Assembly: GCA_903837355.1 (NCBI GenBank)
Contig: CAILUI010000158.1
Location: forward strand, 1-32,711
DNA: 32,711 nucleotides
Source of the DNA: an uncultured Victivallales bacterium
Lineage (GTDB): Bacteria; Verrucomicrobiota; Lentisphaeria; Oligosphaerales; JAFGRS01
Reading direction: 5' to 3'
In this document: one piece after another, positions 15,702 through 23,599 of the stretch
How positions within the stretch are numbered: position 1 is the stretch's first letter
Layout: each line of letters opens with the position of its first letter
Translations under genes and position numbers: made by a program
Notes under the pieces: generated by a model
Seen by the model: only the letters and a program-made list of their open reading frames with translations
Told to the model about the DNA's origin: nothing
The model's database searches: none

Positions 15702-18509
15702 CTACCGGCCCTCCCGCTGAAGAGCCGGCACGACCGCGGCGGCCAGGCGCGAGCAGTCCAAGCCGCCGCCAAGGAAAGCGTTGAGGCGCGCGGCGGCGCT
15801 GGCGGGGTCGGCCAGACAATCGCGATAGCCCAGAACCAGGGTCGGGATCTTCCACAACGCCAGGAGGCGGCGCAGTTGCTGCATCTGGCGGGTCAGGGCC
15901 TCGGTCAGAGCGGCTTCCGAGAGGCGGGGTTGACTGCCGCGCAGGGCCACCAGGCGCTGCTGCGAGGCGGCGACCTCGGCGACGGGGCGTTCCATCAGCA
16001 CCACGCGGTAGTGATAGGCGGGACCACGGGGCAGTCGTGGCAGCAGCGGGGTCACCACCTTGACCGCCTTGCCGCGGGCCTGCTCGACCCAGGAGGCGTC
16101 GCGAGCACTGGCCTTGACCGGGGTGTATTCCCAGTAGCCGCGCGGGTTGCCCGCGTCGGCGGGGCGTTGCTCATCGACCAGCACCGGCAGCCCGCCGGCG
16201 GCGAGCATCTGCATCAGCATCGAGGTCCCCGAACGCGGCAGGCCACTGACCAGGATGACGGTCTCGGCGAGCGCGGCCGGCGAGAGCGCCGGCCAAACGC
16301 TGGCGGGAGGCAGGTCGGTGGCATCGGAGGCGACGGCGGTGCGGCCGGCCCGCGGGCCGCCGCGGGGCGCCGACCCGGCACGCAGCTCCTTTACGCGAGC
16401 GCGGGCGAGGCTGGCCAGGCGCCGGTGTTCGGCCGCCGCGGCGGCATTCTGGAAGCGCCGTGCGTAGATGAAGGCCAGGCGCTCGTGGGCCTCGGCGTGG
16501 TTCGGATTCTGTGCCAGGCACAGTTCGAGCGCCTGCATAGCCGGAACCAGGCGCCCCAGGCGGTGCAGCGCCACCCCGAGAAGGAAGTGGGCGTTTGGTG
16601 CAAAGTAGCGCAGCCCGATGGCGGTCAGCGCCGCCGCCGCGGCCTCGGCATTCCGCCGTTGGGGCAACAGGCTGCGGCAGAGCCCCTCATGGGCGTCGGC
16701 GCCATGGGGATCGAGCTCCAGAAGCCGGCGGAAACGCGCCTCGGCGGCGCTCCACTGGCGCCGCTGCAACAGGTTCGCACCCAGGCGGGCAAGGACCGGG
16801 AGCGCCTCCGGTTCGAGCTGCTCGGCCTCTTGGTAGTACCTCTGCGCCGCATCCAGATCGCCCTCGGCCTCAGACTGGGCGGCCCGCAGCAGATGGATGG
16901 TGACCGGGTTGCTGGTGGTGGCCGCCTGCAGCTTGCGCAGGCGCTGCTGTTCGGCCTTGGGCAGGGTCTCCGGCTTGGTCTCGGGGTGCTCGCTGCGCCA
17001 GGTGCGCAGCGTCTCGGCGGCTTGGACGGCCTGCTCCTGCCGCCGCTGAAAGGTCTCTTCCATGACCACGCGCGCCTGCTGTGTCCGTCCCAGAGCGTTG
17101 CAGCACTGCTGCAGGCAGACCCCGAGGCGATCATCGGCGGGCCAGGCCAGGCGCAGTTCCTCGAGAATCGGGACCGCCTCGGCGTGGCGGTTGCCATCGA
17201 CCAGCGAGCGCGCCAGGTTGAGGCGCCACTCGCGCCGCGCCACCGCGGCCGCCTCGGTCGCCTGCGCCGGCGGCGCATCGACGTAGCCCAGATCGACCAG
17301 ATGCCCGAGCAACTCCGGCGACTCGTCGAGGTCGGGCGCCATCCCCGCCGGGTGCTCGCCGGCCGCGCCGGGGCGGCTGTCCCAGGAAGGGATGGTGGTC
17401 AGTGGCGGTGGCGTCTCGAAGACGGTCAGCAGCGGCTTGCCATCCATATCCTCGCCCGTCGGCAGGCCGAAGGCCGCCAGCACGGTCGGGGTCACGTCGA
17501 GCACACTGGCGCCGTAGACGCGCTGGTCGGCCTTGATGCCCGGCCCCGCCATCAGGAAGATGCCATGGCCGCGGTGCTGCACCGCCGGCCCGGCCGGCTC
17601 GCCCGCGGGAATGTGCAACGGCCGCAGCGCATCCGGATGGAAGCCGTGGTCGGAGACCAGCAGCACCGTCACCTCCGGCCCGGCCAGGCCGATCAGCACC
17701 CCCAGCATGGCATCGTGGTAACGGTAGGCCGCCTCGACGACGCCCTGGTAGAGTTCGAAGTCGCGCTCTGCGACCCCCTGCATCCGTGGCGGGTGGTAGC
17801 GCATGAAACCATGGCAGAAATGGTCGATAGCGTCGTAGTACACCGCCATGAAGTCCCAGGGCTCGAGCTGGATCAGGGCCGTCGCCGCGGCCTGGATGGT
17901 CGTACACTCGGCCAGGGTGCGGGCCAGCATGCCCGGGCGCGGGTCCGCGCTCAGGTCGATCTCGGCAAGCTTGGGCAGGAAAGGCAGGATGTGCTCGGCA
18001 AGCAGCTCCTGCGGGTGCAGCCGCAGGTCAGCCAGGGGCGCCGCCAGCCGCGCCGGCTGGACGCTGTGCGGCGCCAGCGGCCAGGGCTTGTCCAGCGGCC
18101 CATGGGCGCGGTGGTAGCGCTCGGAGACCATCACCCCGCGGATCGGCTCGGCCGGATGCGAGGGCCACCAGCCCACCACGTTCGAGGTCAGCCCCTCGAG
18201 ATGCAGCATATTCCAGACCGCCCGCGTCTGCCGTCCCAGATTGGTCACCGGCCGCACCCCGACCGCCCCCGGCGTCGGCTCGGTGAAGCCGAGAATGCCG
18301 TGCTTGCAGGGTCGTTTGCCGGTGGCAATCGAGGTCCAGACCAGCGGCGACAGCGGCGGAAACAAACTCGACAGGTCGCCGATGATGCCGCGCTCAATCA
18401 GCCGCTGCAAGCGCGGCATCTTGCCGGCATCCACCAGCGGCTGAATAACCTTCCAGTCGGCGGCATCCCAGCCGATCAGGAGCAGGCGGCGAGGGGGCTG
18501 AGTTGGCAT
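15702..18509 (-). CDS. Alkaline phosphatase superfamily - TPR - sulfotransferase fusion protein
   Basis: A 935-residue three-part protein. Residues 1 to about 400 are a type I phosphodiesterase/nucleotide-pyrophosphatase-like domain: LLLIGWDAADW with metal ligand Asp15, SPLVWTSIATGK with nucleophile Thr59, then DAIDHFCHGF, VSDHGFH and HRGHGIF supplying further Asp and His ligands. About 470-725 are TPR-type helical repeats (LARLGANLLQRRQWSAAEARFRR.. and similar). About 750-935 are a sulfotransferase domain with PAPS-binding loop VSGLPRSGTSMLMQML and VVLMERPVAEVAASQ as the 3'-phosphate strand. No signal peptide is seen. ATG 18509 is chosen where homology begins, although its RBS is weak. The combination suggests phosphoester or sulfoester turnover coupled to sulfate transfer, but the substrate is unknown. 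Confidence 0.85.
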   Translation of the reverse strand: MPTQPPRRLLLIGWDAADWKVIQPLVDAGKMPRLQRLIERGIIGDLSSLFPPLSPLVWTSIATGKRPCKHGILGFTEPTPGAVGVRPVTNLGRQTRAVWNMLHLEGLTSNVVGWWPSHPAEPIRGVMVSERYHRAHGPLDKPWPLAPHSVQPARLAAPLADLRLHPQELLAEHILPFLPKLAEIDLSADPRPGMLARTLAECTTIQAAATALIQLEPWDFMAVYYDAIDHFCHGFMRYHPPRMQGVAERDFELYQGVVEAAYRYHDAMLGVLIGLAGPEVTVLLVSDHGFHPDALRPLHIPAGEPAGPAVQHRGHGIFLMAGPGIKADQRVYGASVLDVTPTVLAAFGLPTGEDMDGKPLLTVFETPPPLTTIPSWDSRPGAAGEHPAGMAPDLDESPELLGHLVDLGYVDAPPAQATEAAAVARREWRLNLARSLVDGNRHAEAVPILEELRLAWPADDRLGVCLQQCCNALGRTQQARVVMEETFQRRQEQAVQAAETLRTWRSEHPETKPETLPKAEQQRLRKLQAATTSNPVTIHLLRAAQSEAEGDLDAAQRYYQEAEQLEPEALPVLARLGANLLQRRQWSAAEARFRRLLELDPHGADAHEGLCRSLLPQRRNAEAAAAALTAIGLRYFAPNAHFLLGVALHRLGRLVPAMQALELCLAQNPNHAEAHERLAFIYARRFQNAAAAAEHRRLASLARARVKELRAGSAPRGGPRAGRTAVASDATDLPPASVWPALSPAALAETVILVSGLPRSGTSMLMQMLAAGGLPVLVDEQRPADAGNPRGYWEYTPVKASARDASWVEQARGKAVKVVTPLLPRLPRGPAYHYRVVLMERPVAEVAASQQRLVALRGSQPRLSEAALTEALTRQMQQLRRLLALWKIPTLVLGYRDCLADPASAAARLNAFLGGGLDCSRLAAAVVPALQREGR

Positions 18510-18666
18510 GAATTCGAGCCTATTCGTGCGGTAATAGTGAGGGACGCAAGCGCACGAGAGCGCATGCAAACACCAGGAAACGCAGATCCAGGCCAGTGCC
18601 GCCCGCCCGCCGCACCCGGCCGGGGGGCGCCGCACAGGCGTCCCGCCCGCCAACGGGCGTGGACGC

Positions 18667-18727
18667 CTTTGGACTGCGGCGGCCCGCAGGGTCCTGAGCG
18701 GAGCGAGGTGACTCGACGCCGCTTTCG
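18667..18727 (+). repeat. Family C hairpin repeat
   Basis: It begins CTTTGGACTGCGGCGG and ends GACGCCGCTTTCG; GCGGCG pairs with CGCCGC across a variable insert that starts CCGCAGGGTCCTGAGC. The arrangement matches 1577-1636. Confidence 0.55.
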
Positions 18728-18761
18728 TACGGGCGCGGCACGCGCCTCGTCATGGCCGCCA

Positions 18762-18792
18762 CAAAGCGGTGTCCAGCCACCGCAGTCCAAAG
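18762..18792 (-). repeat. Family C hairpin repeat, inverted
   Basis: Read on the minus strand it runs CTTTGGACTGCGGTGG...GACACCGCTTTG. Here the stem is GCGGTG with CACCGC, a compensated change against the GCGGCG/CGCCGC copies. It faces the copy at 18667. Confidence 0.55.
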
Positions 18793-19055
18793 CACCCCAC
18801 GCTGTCGGGGTGCGGTATTCCGGAGAGGCGGCCCGCCCACGGGGGCGGTACGTGCCTTTCCAGAAGTAGGCCGGGGGTGCCAGTACCCGGCCCAAGGCGC
18901 GGTATGCGCCAACTCTGGGAAACGCCGGTTACCCGGCTCGGGCGCGGTACTGGCCGTTCGACAGGCTCTCGGTCAGGCGACACCCCGCGTCAACGTAGGA
19001 GCGGCCGCGGCGCGGCCGGCCAGAGACCCGCCGCTGCCGCAACACTCGCCCGCGC

Positions 19056-19730
19056 TCAGGCGGCGCTGCGGCGGCGCCGCAAGGCCGCCACGCCGGTCGC
19101 GCCCAGGGCCAGCAACGCCAGCCCGCCGGGCTCGGGGACGACGCCGGGAATCGCGATGGGGTCGCCAGAGTCCTCGTAGCCCCAGCCCCGCAGGATCCCA
19201 TTGCTGCCATCAACGCGCTCGACCTCGGCCCAGCCGTAGACCGTGGACCCCGCCCCGTCAGCGAGAGGGAAGCTGAAGCCTATGTAACCCCTCTCCCCAT
19301 CCACGTCCCAGGCGCCACCCTGACCTCCGTTGCTGGAAGTACTGTGTAGGTTGCCGAACCAGCTACCGCCGGGGGTGTGGGTTGCCGAGCCGACCAGATC
19401 ACCGGGGGCGAGTTGCCCCGCCAAGCTGTTGCCATTGAACGTGCCCGCGTGAAAGATCGCAGTGCCAGAGGTGATAGCGCTTCCTACGCCAAGCCAACGG
19501 CTGCCGTAACTGCCGATGCCGCCGTAGAAATTCAGCTCACTGGAGGTCCCCTCCATGGTCAGTAAGTGGCTATCAGCGACGCTGCCGAAGGGCACGTTCA
19601 GCCCGGTGCTGGAGTGGATCGCGGCGTCGGCCCGGTTGGCCCCGGCGAGGCCGGCGCCCACGGCGGCCGAGTAGACCGCCAGGCGGCGGGTCAGGTCGAG
19701 CCCTTGCTGAGTCCTCTTTGTCTTCGCCAT
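19056..19730 (-). CDS. PEP-CTERM exported protein
   Basis: A 224-residue secreted protein. The N-terminal signal region has a basic start (MAKTKRTQQGLDLTRR) and the hydrophobic stretch LAVYSAAVGAGLAGANRADA. The C-terminus is a textbook PEP-CTERM sorting signal: VPEP, a hydrophobic helix (GGLALLALGATGVAAL) and a basic tail RRRR. Such proteins are processed by an exosortase (EpsH/XrtA type) and end up at the surface or in extracellular polymer; no exosortase is in this window. The middle part is Gly/Ser-rich and predicted to be beta-rich (IGFSFPLADGAGSTVYGWAEVERVDGS), as in many PEP-CTERM proteins of unknown function. AAGGGG precedes the ATG by about 8 nt. Confidence 0.85.
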   Translation of the reverse strand: MAKTKRTQQGLDLTRRLAVYSAAVGAGLAGANRADAAIHSSTGLNVPFGSVADSHLLTMEGTSSELNFYGGIGSYGSRWLGVGSAITSGTAIFHAGTFNGNSLAGQLAPGDLVGSATHTPGGSWFGNLHSTSSNGGQGGAWDVDGERGYIGFSFPLADGAGSTVYGWAEVERVDGSNGILRGWGYEDSGDPIAIPGVVPEPGGLALLALGATGVAALRRRRSAA

Positions 19731-19974
19731 CGCTTCAACCCCTTCCGCTGCCGTAGCAGCACTCCTCTGGACACCAGGCAGTTCGCCACTCCGATTTCCT
19801 CACACTGAATCAGGACATTACAGGCGTGCGGCCGCAACGTCAAGGGTCTTGACCGGAAAATCGCCGTGGCCGCTGCAACCACCGTCCCCAGGCCGTGTCG
19901 CGCGAGCGCCGTCCCCGCGTTGCCCGGGTGCGGCATTCCAGCCAAGCGCCTGGCCGCAGGCGCTGGTCGGAACC

Positions 19975-20051
19975 GTACCGCCGCGTGCCCCCACGCGGCC
20001 GCGGGTGAGGGCACCCGCGCGTACTGACCTCCCGCGGTGGAGGCCCACCGC
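19975..20051 (-). repeat. Family A double-hairpin repeat, left inverted copy
   Basis: A 77-bp unit whose reverse complement matches 22434-22510 with three mismatches. Read on the minus strand it holds three stem-loops: GCGGTGG/CCACCGC, GCGGGTG-CCCT-CACCCGC and CCGCGTG-GGGG-CACGCGG. Confidence 0.75.
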
Positions 20052-20116
20052 ATCGCCAGCGCGTTTCCCTTGGAGAGGCGCCTGGCCTCAGCGCCGCAGG
20101 TGCGGCAATCCCTCAG

Positions 20117-20135
20117 CCCAGCCCAACGGGCTGGG
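20117..20135. repeat. Family B hairpin
   Basis: CCCAGCCC-AAC-GGGCTGGG, an 8-3-8 stem-loop. It is the same architecture as the copies at 4892, 24769 and 32559 with two stem pairs changed on both sides. Confidence 0.55.
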
Positions 20136-20287
20136 TCAACGAACCCCCGTGTCCTCAGCCCTGAAGGGGGCCGAGGACCGGCTAATCCTGCTGGACAGCA
20201 GGACGGTACTCCTGACGGGGGCGCACTCCCCCGGTCGCGCCCACCACGATCGGCTCCGCCGAACCCCCGGCAGCGCCGCGCCGCCGG

Positions 20288-22399
20288 CTAGGGTGCGCTG
20301 CGGGTGGCGTAGAGGCCGTAGCCGACCTGGCGGGCGGCGGCGATGGTCTCAGCGTAGGGCGTATCGCAGACGTCGAGGAAGCCGATCTGGTAGTTCTCGC
20401 CGTCGCCGCGGCCGGTGGTGGCCTGGTCGCCGAACTGGAACCAGTGCGTCCCCACGATCAGCGGGTTGCGCAGGGCGCCGGTGACGTAGTCGCGGTAGGC
20501 CGCGGCGCGAGACTCCTGGTCCGGCAGCGGCACCAGGCCGGTGTGGAACAGGCCGCGGTCCAAGGCGCCGAAGTGGAACTCGCCAACGAGGATCGGCTTG
20601 TCGACCCCCTCGGGCAGACGCACGTCGGCGACACTGCGCTGGTAGAAGTTGTAGCTGATCACGTCGCAGTAGGGCACCGCGGCACGGGCCGCCAGTTCAT
20701 TCACCCAGGCGAAACGGCAGCCCAGGTAGAGCGCCCGCGGCGCGATCGCCTTGAGCTCATCTCGACAGGTGCGGAAATAGAGATCGGCAGTCTTGCTGTA
20801 GAAGGCGGTGAGGTCGGCGCGCGCCTTGGCCAGGTCAGGCGCCTGCCGCGACTCGAGCAGCGCCTCCCAGGTGGCGTGCTGGCTGCCCCAGGCGGCATTG
20901 AGGGCTGCGATGGTGGCGTACTTCGCCTTGAGGTCAGCGACGAAGACCTGCTTGGCGGGCTGCCCGGCCGGCGACACCAGGGTGGCCACCGCCAGCGAGG
21001 TATCATCACCCCAACCGATCTCGTTGTCGATGAAATAGCCGATGCACCAGGGGTCGTTGGCGCTGCGCTCTTTGTGCCGGCCCAGGCTCTCACGCAGGGC
21101 GACGGCGAAGCCGGCGTCGAAGACGTCGCGGAACTTGCCCCAGTAGCCCTCGCTGCCCTCCAGGTTCCGCCCGCCGAAATGGATGGTGGCGGTGTAGGGC
21201 GTCTGCCGTTGCAGGTAGATCGCCTCGGTGGACCAGTTGGCGATGGTGTTCATCCCCCAACTGCGCAGGCGACGGTGCGTCAACTGCGCGAAGTCGGCCT
21301 CCCAGTTCTCGCCGTACTTCCGCAGCAGGTTGGCAGCGGTGAAGTTGAAGGTCTCGTAGGTCTTGCCCTCGTAGTAGTTGTGGGGCGCCCAGGAGCCCTG
21401 GCCATAGAAGCGCGCCAGCGGCGACTCCGGGGCCGGCAGGCCGCGGAACCAGTTCCGGCGGTCGGTGACGGGCGTGGTCGCGTTACCGGTACCGACGCAG
21501 TCGATGCCATGGGACCAGAAGAGACGGCCCTCGGGGTCGACCAGCCACCAGCGGCCTTCGTGCTTGGCGGTGCGGAAGCAGCCGGTGGCCTCGAGCTGCG
21601 GCCCGCCGGCCCAGCCGCCGAAACGGTTCCAGCCGTTCGGCCCGGGCTGCGCCTGCAGTTCGGCAGCCTCGGCCGTACGCCGGTTGCGCAGGTCCGCCTC
21701 ATCGCGCACCTTGCCGGGCCAGTCCTTGTGCACGAACTGGCCGTACTCATCGATCATCGGGAAGAACTCAGCCGCGGTCAGCCGTGTCCAGGGCGATGCC
21801 TGATAGGCACCGGTCGCGCGCACACTATCGATTTCGATGAGATGGTCCTCTTTGGGCTTGGGCACGAACACCAGCAACTGGGTGATGTTGGCCGTGTCGA
21901 TGCCGCCCTGGTCGCCGAAACCGGGGGGATTGCCGCGCATGCCGAAGAAGCTGATCCCGGAGGCGACCGCGGCGCGCAGCAACGGCGCTTCGAGAACACC
22001 ACGGGCGCCGGGCTCGAGTTCGAGGGTACGGGTGATGCAGTGACTGACGCCGTCGGCGCCGGGGTTGTCGACGCGGCAACAGACGGTGGCGCGGTTCGTG
22101 CCGACGTTGGTGACGTTGATCTGGAGCTTCGCGAAGGCGCTCAGATCCCAGTGCCCCGCGGGAGCCGGCAGCGTGATGCCGGGCCACTCCTGGTGGTGGC
22201 CAACGGCCAGACGGAGAGCCGGGGCGGCGACCCCCGTGGACAGGCTCACGCGCACATCGCGCGCCTCGACCTTGGCGATGTCGAAGTCCTTCCCGAAGTC
22301 GTACAGCAGGCGCTCATCCCCGCGCGTTGCCAAGGCACAGCCAAGGCTCAGGACGGTCGTCCAGACGTAGGCTCGCGGCGTCACGGTGCAGGCTGTCAT
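20288..22399 (-). CDS. GH50-like beta-agarase-type glycoside hydrolase
   Basis: A 703-residue exported glycosidase. The start MTACTVTPRAYVWTTVLSLGCALA looks like a signal peptide. Residues about 25-200 form a beta-sandwich carbohydrate-binding-type domain; the rest is a TIM barrel with WWLVDPEGRLFWSHGIDCVG, IDNEIGW (Glu460, likely acid/base) and LVGEFHFG (Glu607, likely nucleophile), the clan A arrangement 147 residues apart seen in GH50 beta-agarases. Activity on agar-like or other beta-galactans is inferred; related barrels can have other targets. AGGAG lies 9 nt before ATG 22399, and upstream open sequence is repeat DNA. The gene is flanked by 77-bp inverted repeats. Confidence 0.82.
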   Translation of the reverse strand: MTACTVTPRAYVWTTVLSLGCALATRGDERLLYDFGKDFDIAKVEARDVRVSLSTGVAAPALRLAVGHHQEWPGITLPAPAGHWDLSAFAKLQINVTNVGTNRATVCCRVDNPGADGVSHCITRTLELEPGARGVLEAPLLRAAVASGISFFGMRGNPPGFGDQGGIDTANITQLLVFVPKPKEDHLIEIDSVRATGAYQASPWTRLTAAEFFPMIDEYGQFVHKDWPGKVRDEADLRNRRTAEAAELQAQPGPNGWNRFGGWAGGPQLEATGCFRTAKHEGRWWLVDPEGRLFWSHGIDCVGTGNATTPVTDRRNWFRGLPAPESPLARFYGQGSWAPHNYYEGKTYETFNFTAANLLRKYGENWEADFAQLTHRRLRSWGMNTIANWSTEAIYLQRQTPYTATIHFGGRNLEGSEGYWGKFRDVFDAGFAVALRESLGRHKERSANDPWCIGYFIDNEIGWGDDTSLAVATLVSPAGQPAKQVFVADLKAKYATIAALNAAWGSQHATWEALLESRQAPDLAKARADLTAFYSKTADLYFRTCRDELKAIAPRALYLGCRFAWVNELAARAAVPYCDVISYNFYQRSVADVRLPEGVDKPILVGEFHFGALDRGLFHTGLVPLPDQESRAAAYRDYVTGALRNPLIVGTHWFQFGDQATTGRGDGENYQIGFLDVCDTPYAETIAAARQVGYGLYATRSAP

Positions 22400-22712
22400 C
22401 GGGGCTTTCTCCTCATCTATAGCCACGTCCGACGCGGTGGGCCGCCACCGCAGGAGGTCAGTATGCGCGGGTGCCCTCACCCGCGGCCGCGTGGGGGCAC
22501 GCGGCGGTACAGTCCAGACCGGTGGAGATGCGGTGGGCCGCCACCGCGGCGCCCGCGGCCGGGCGCCTCTCCAGAAGACCCGTGGAGATGCGGGCTGTCC
22601 GTACCCTCCGGGGTCGGCTGGCCCGCACCGCGGCCGGGAGCTAATGTAGCGCGCCAGGGCGCCATCCGCCGAACCCGCGTAGCCGAGCGACAACGAAGAG
22701 CAGAGCGACACC
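22400..22712. other. Divergent intergenic region with tandem hairpin units
   Basis: It lies between the GH50-like gene and the lipoprotein phosphoesterase and must hold both promoters, though no clear -35/-10 pair stands out. Beyond the family A copy, the unit GTGGAGATGCGG followed by a variable stem recurs at 22522 and 22581, and GCGGTGGG..CCACCGC recurs at 22530-22547. Confidence 0.5.
22434..22510 (+). repeat. Family A double-hairpin repeat, right copy
   Basis: A 77-bp unit in inverted orientation to 19975-20051 (three mismatches). It contains GCGGTGG-GCCG-CCACCGC, GCGGGTG-CCCT-CACCCGC and CCGCGTG-GGGG-CACGCGG in series and ends GGTAC. Confidence 0.75.
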
Positions 22713-23585
22713 ATGACCACCCGCGACGAATGCCGCCCGCGCCTGGCGATCTGCTTCGCCCTGGCCTCCATGCTCCTGCTACTGTGCGGCTGCAGCCTGC
22801 GCCGGCCAACGCCGCCGGCGCTCCGGCCGCCCACGTTCGCCGTCCTCGCCGACATCCAGTACGGCGACAAAGAGACCCAGGGCGCGCGCCACTTCCGCAC
22901 CTCGCTGCTACGCCTGCAGGACGGCGTCACGGATCTGGCGCAGCGCGATCTGGCCTTCGTCATCCAACTCGGGGACATCGTCGACGGACAGGCCAAGGAC
23001 CTCCCCAAGACCATTGCCGACCAGGAGGCGGTGCTGCAGGTTCTGGCCCGGCAACCGGCGCCCGTCTACCACGTGCTCGGCAACCACTGCCTGAACCTCG
23101 GGAAGGACCGGCTGCAGCAGCGCTACAACGTGGAGCGCTTCTACTACGACTTCACCGTGGCGAGGGCTCCAGGCTGGCGCTTCGTGGTGCTCGATGGCAA
23201 CGACGCCGGCTACGGGGTACTCGGTGCCGAGCAACTGGCCTGGTTCACGGCCACCCTCGAGCGCGCCGCCGCCGCCCACGAGCGCGTGGTTTGCTTCTGC
23301 CACTTCGCCCTGCTCGCCGAGGCCGCCCCAAACCACCGCATGGCGACGCCGACGCCGGTGCTGGAGATCATGGATCGCAGCGCTTGCGTGGTCGCCTGGT
23401 TTGCCGGCCACGACCATGCCGGCGGCTACGCCGTCCGCAACGGCGTGCACCATGTGACCGTCAAAGGCCTGGTCGAAGCCCCGGAAACGGGCGCCCACGG
23501 GCTCGTCGAGCTGTATCCCGACCACCTGCGCGAGATCGGCGTGGGCAGCGAGCCCAACCGCGACCTGCCGCTGCCCGCGCGCTAG
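22713..23585 (+). CDS. Lipoprotein metallophosphoesterase, ADP-ribose/CDP-alcohol diphosphatase-like
   Basis: A 290-residue calcineurin-type phosphoesterase. A lipoprotein signal peptide ends in the lipobox LCGC (Cys27 by count), so it should be tethered outside the cytoplasmic membrane. Metal-binding motifs appear in order: FAVLADIQYGD, QLGDIVDG, LGNH, the CHF motif and AGHDHAGGY. The ADIQY block, rather than the usual D-x-H, is characteristic of the Mn-dependent ADP-ribose/CDP-alcohol diphosphatase (ADPRM) group, which cleaves phosphoanhydrides such as ADP-ribose or CDP-choline. That the substrate is the same here is inference. The RBS is weak (GAAGAG, about 12 nt upstream). It converges on the hsdM remnant 14 nt away. 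Confidence 0.82.
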   Translation: MTTRDECRPRLAICFALASMLLLLCGCSLRRPTPPALRPPTFAVLADIQYGDKETQGARHFRTSLLRLQDGVTDLAQRDLAFVIQLGDIVDGQAKDLPKTIADQEAVLQVLARQPAPVYHVLGNHCLNLGKDRLQQRYNVERFYYDFTVARAPGWRFVVLDGNDAGYGVLGAEQLAWFTATLERAAAAHERVVCFCHFALLAEAAPNHRMATPTPVLEIMDRSACVVAWFAGHDHAGGYAVRNGVHHVTVKGLVEAPETGAHGLVELYPDHLREIGVGSEPNRDLPLPAR

Positions 23586-23599
23586 GCGCAGGCCGCCCG

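Larger units (their letters stand above)
18510..19055. other. Gene-free interval with clustered short hairpins
   Basis: No credible gene. It holds two family C repeats (separate entries) and then a run of small inverted repeats, for instance CCGCC-N6-GGCGG near 18836, GCCGGG..CCCGGC near 18870 and GCGCGGTATGCGC near 18897. The open frames crossing it have no recognisable protein. Confidence 0.55.
19731..20287. other. Intergenic region rich in repeats
   Basis: No gene recognised. The part next to 19731 should hold the promoter of the PEP-CTERM gene and is visibly more AT-rich (about 19790-19860). The remainder carries family A (19975-20051) and family B (20117-20135) hairpins and related stem-loops such as CGCCTGG-CCG-CAGGCG near 19948. 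Confidence 0.5.

Noticed and set aside
15876..18869. A 997-codon open frame on the plus strand
   Set aside because: It is the exact antisense of the phosphatase-TPR-sulfotransferase gene, whose motifs are unambiguous. The translation is low-complexity.
18510..20287. CRISPR array in the repeat-rich gaps
   Set aside because: Repeats are few, differ in sequence, are irregularly spaced and are internally palindromic; no cas gene is present.
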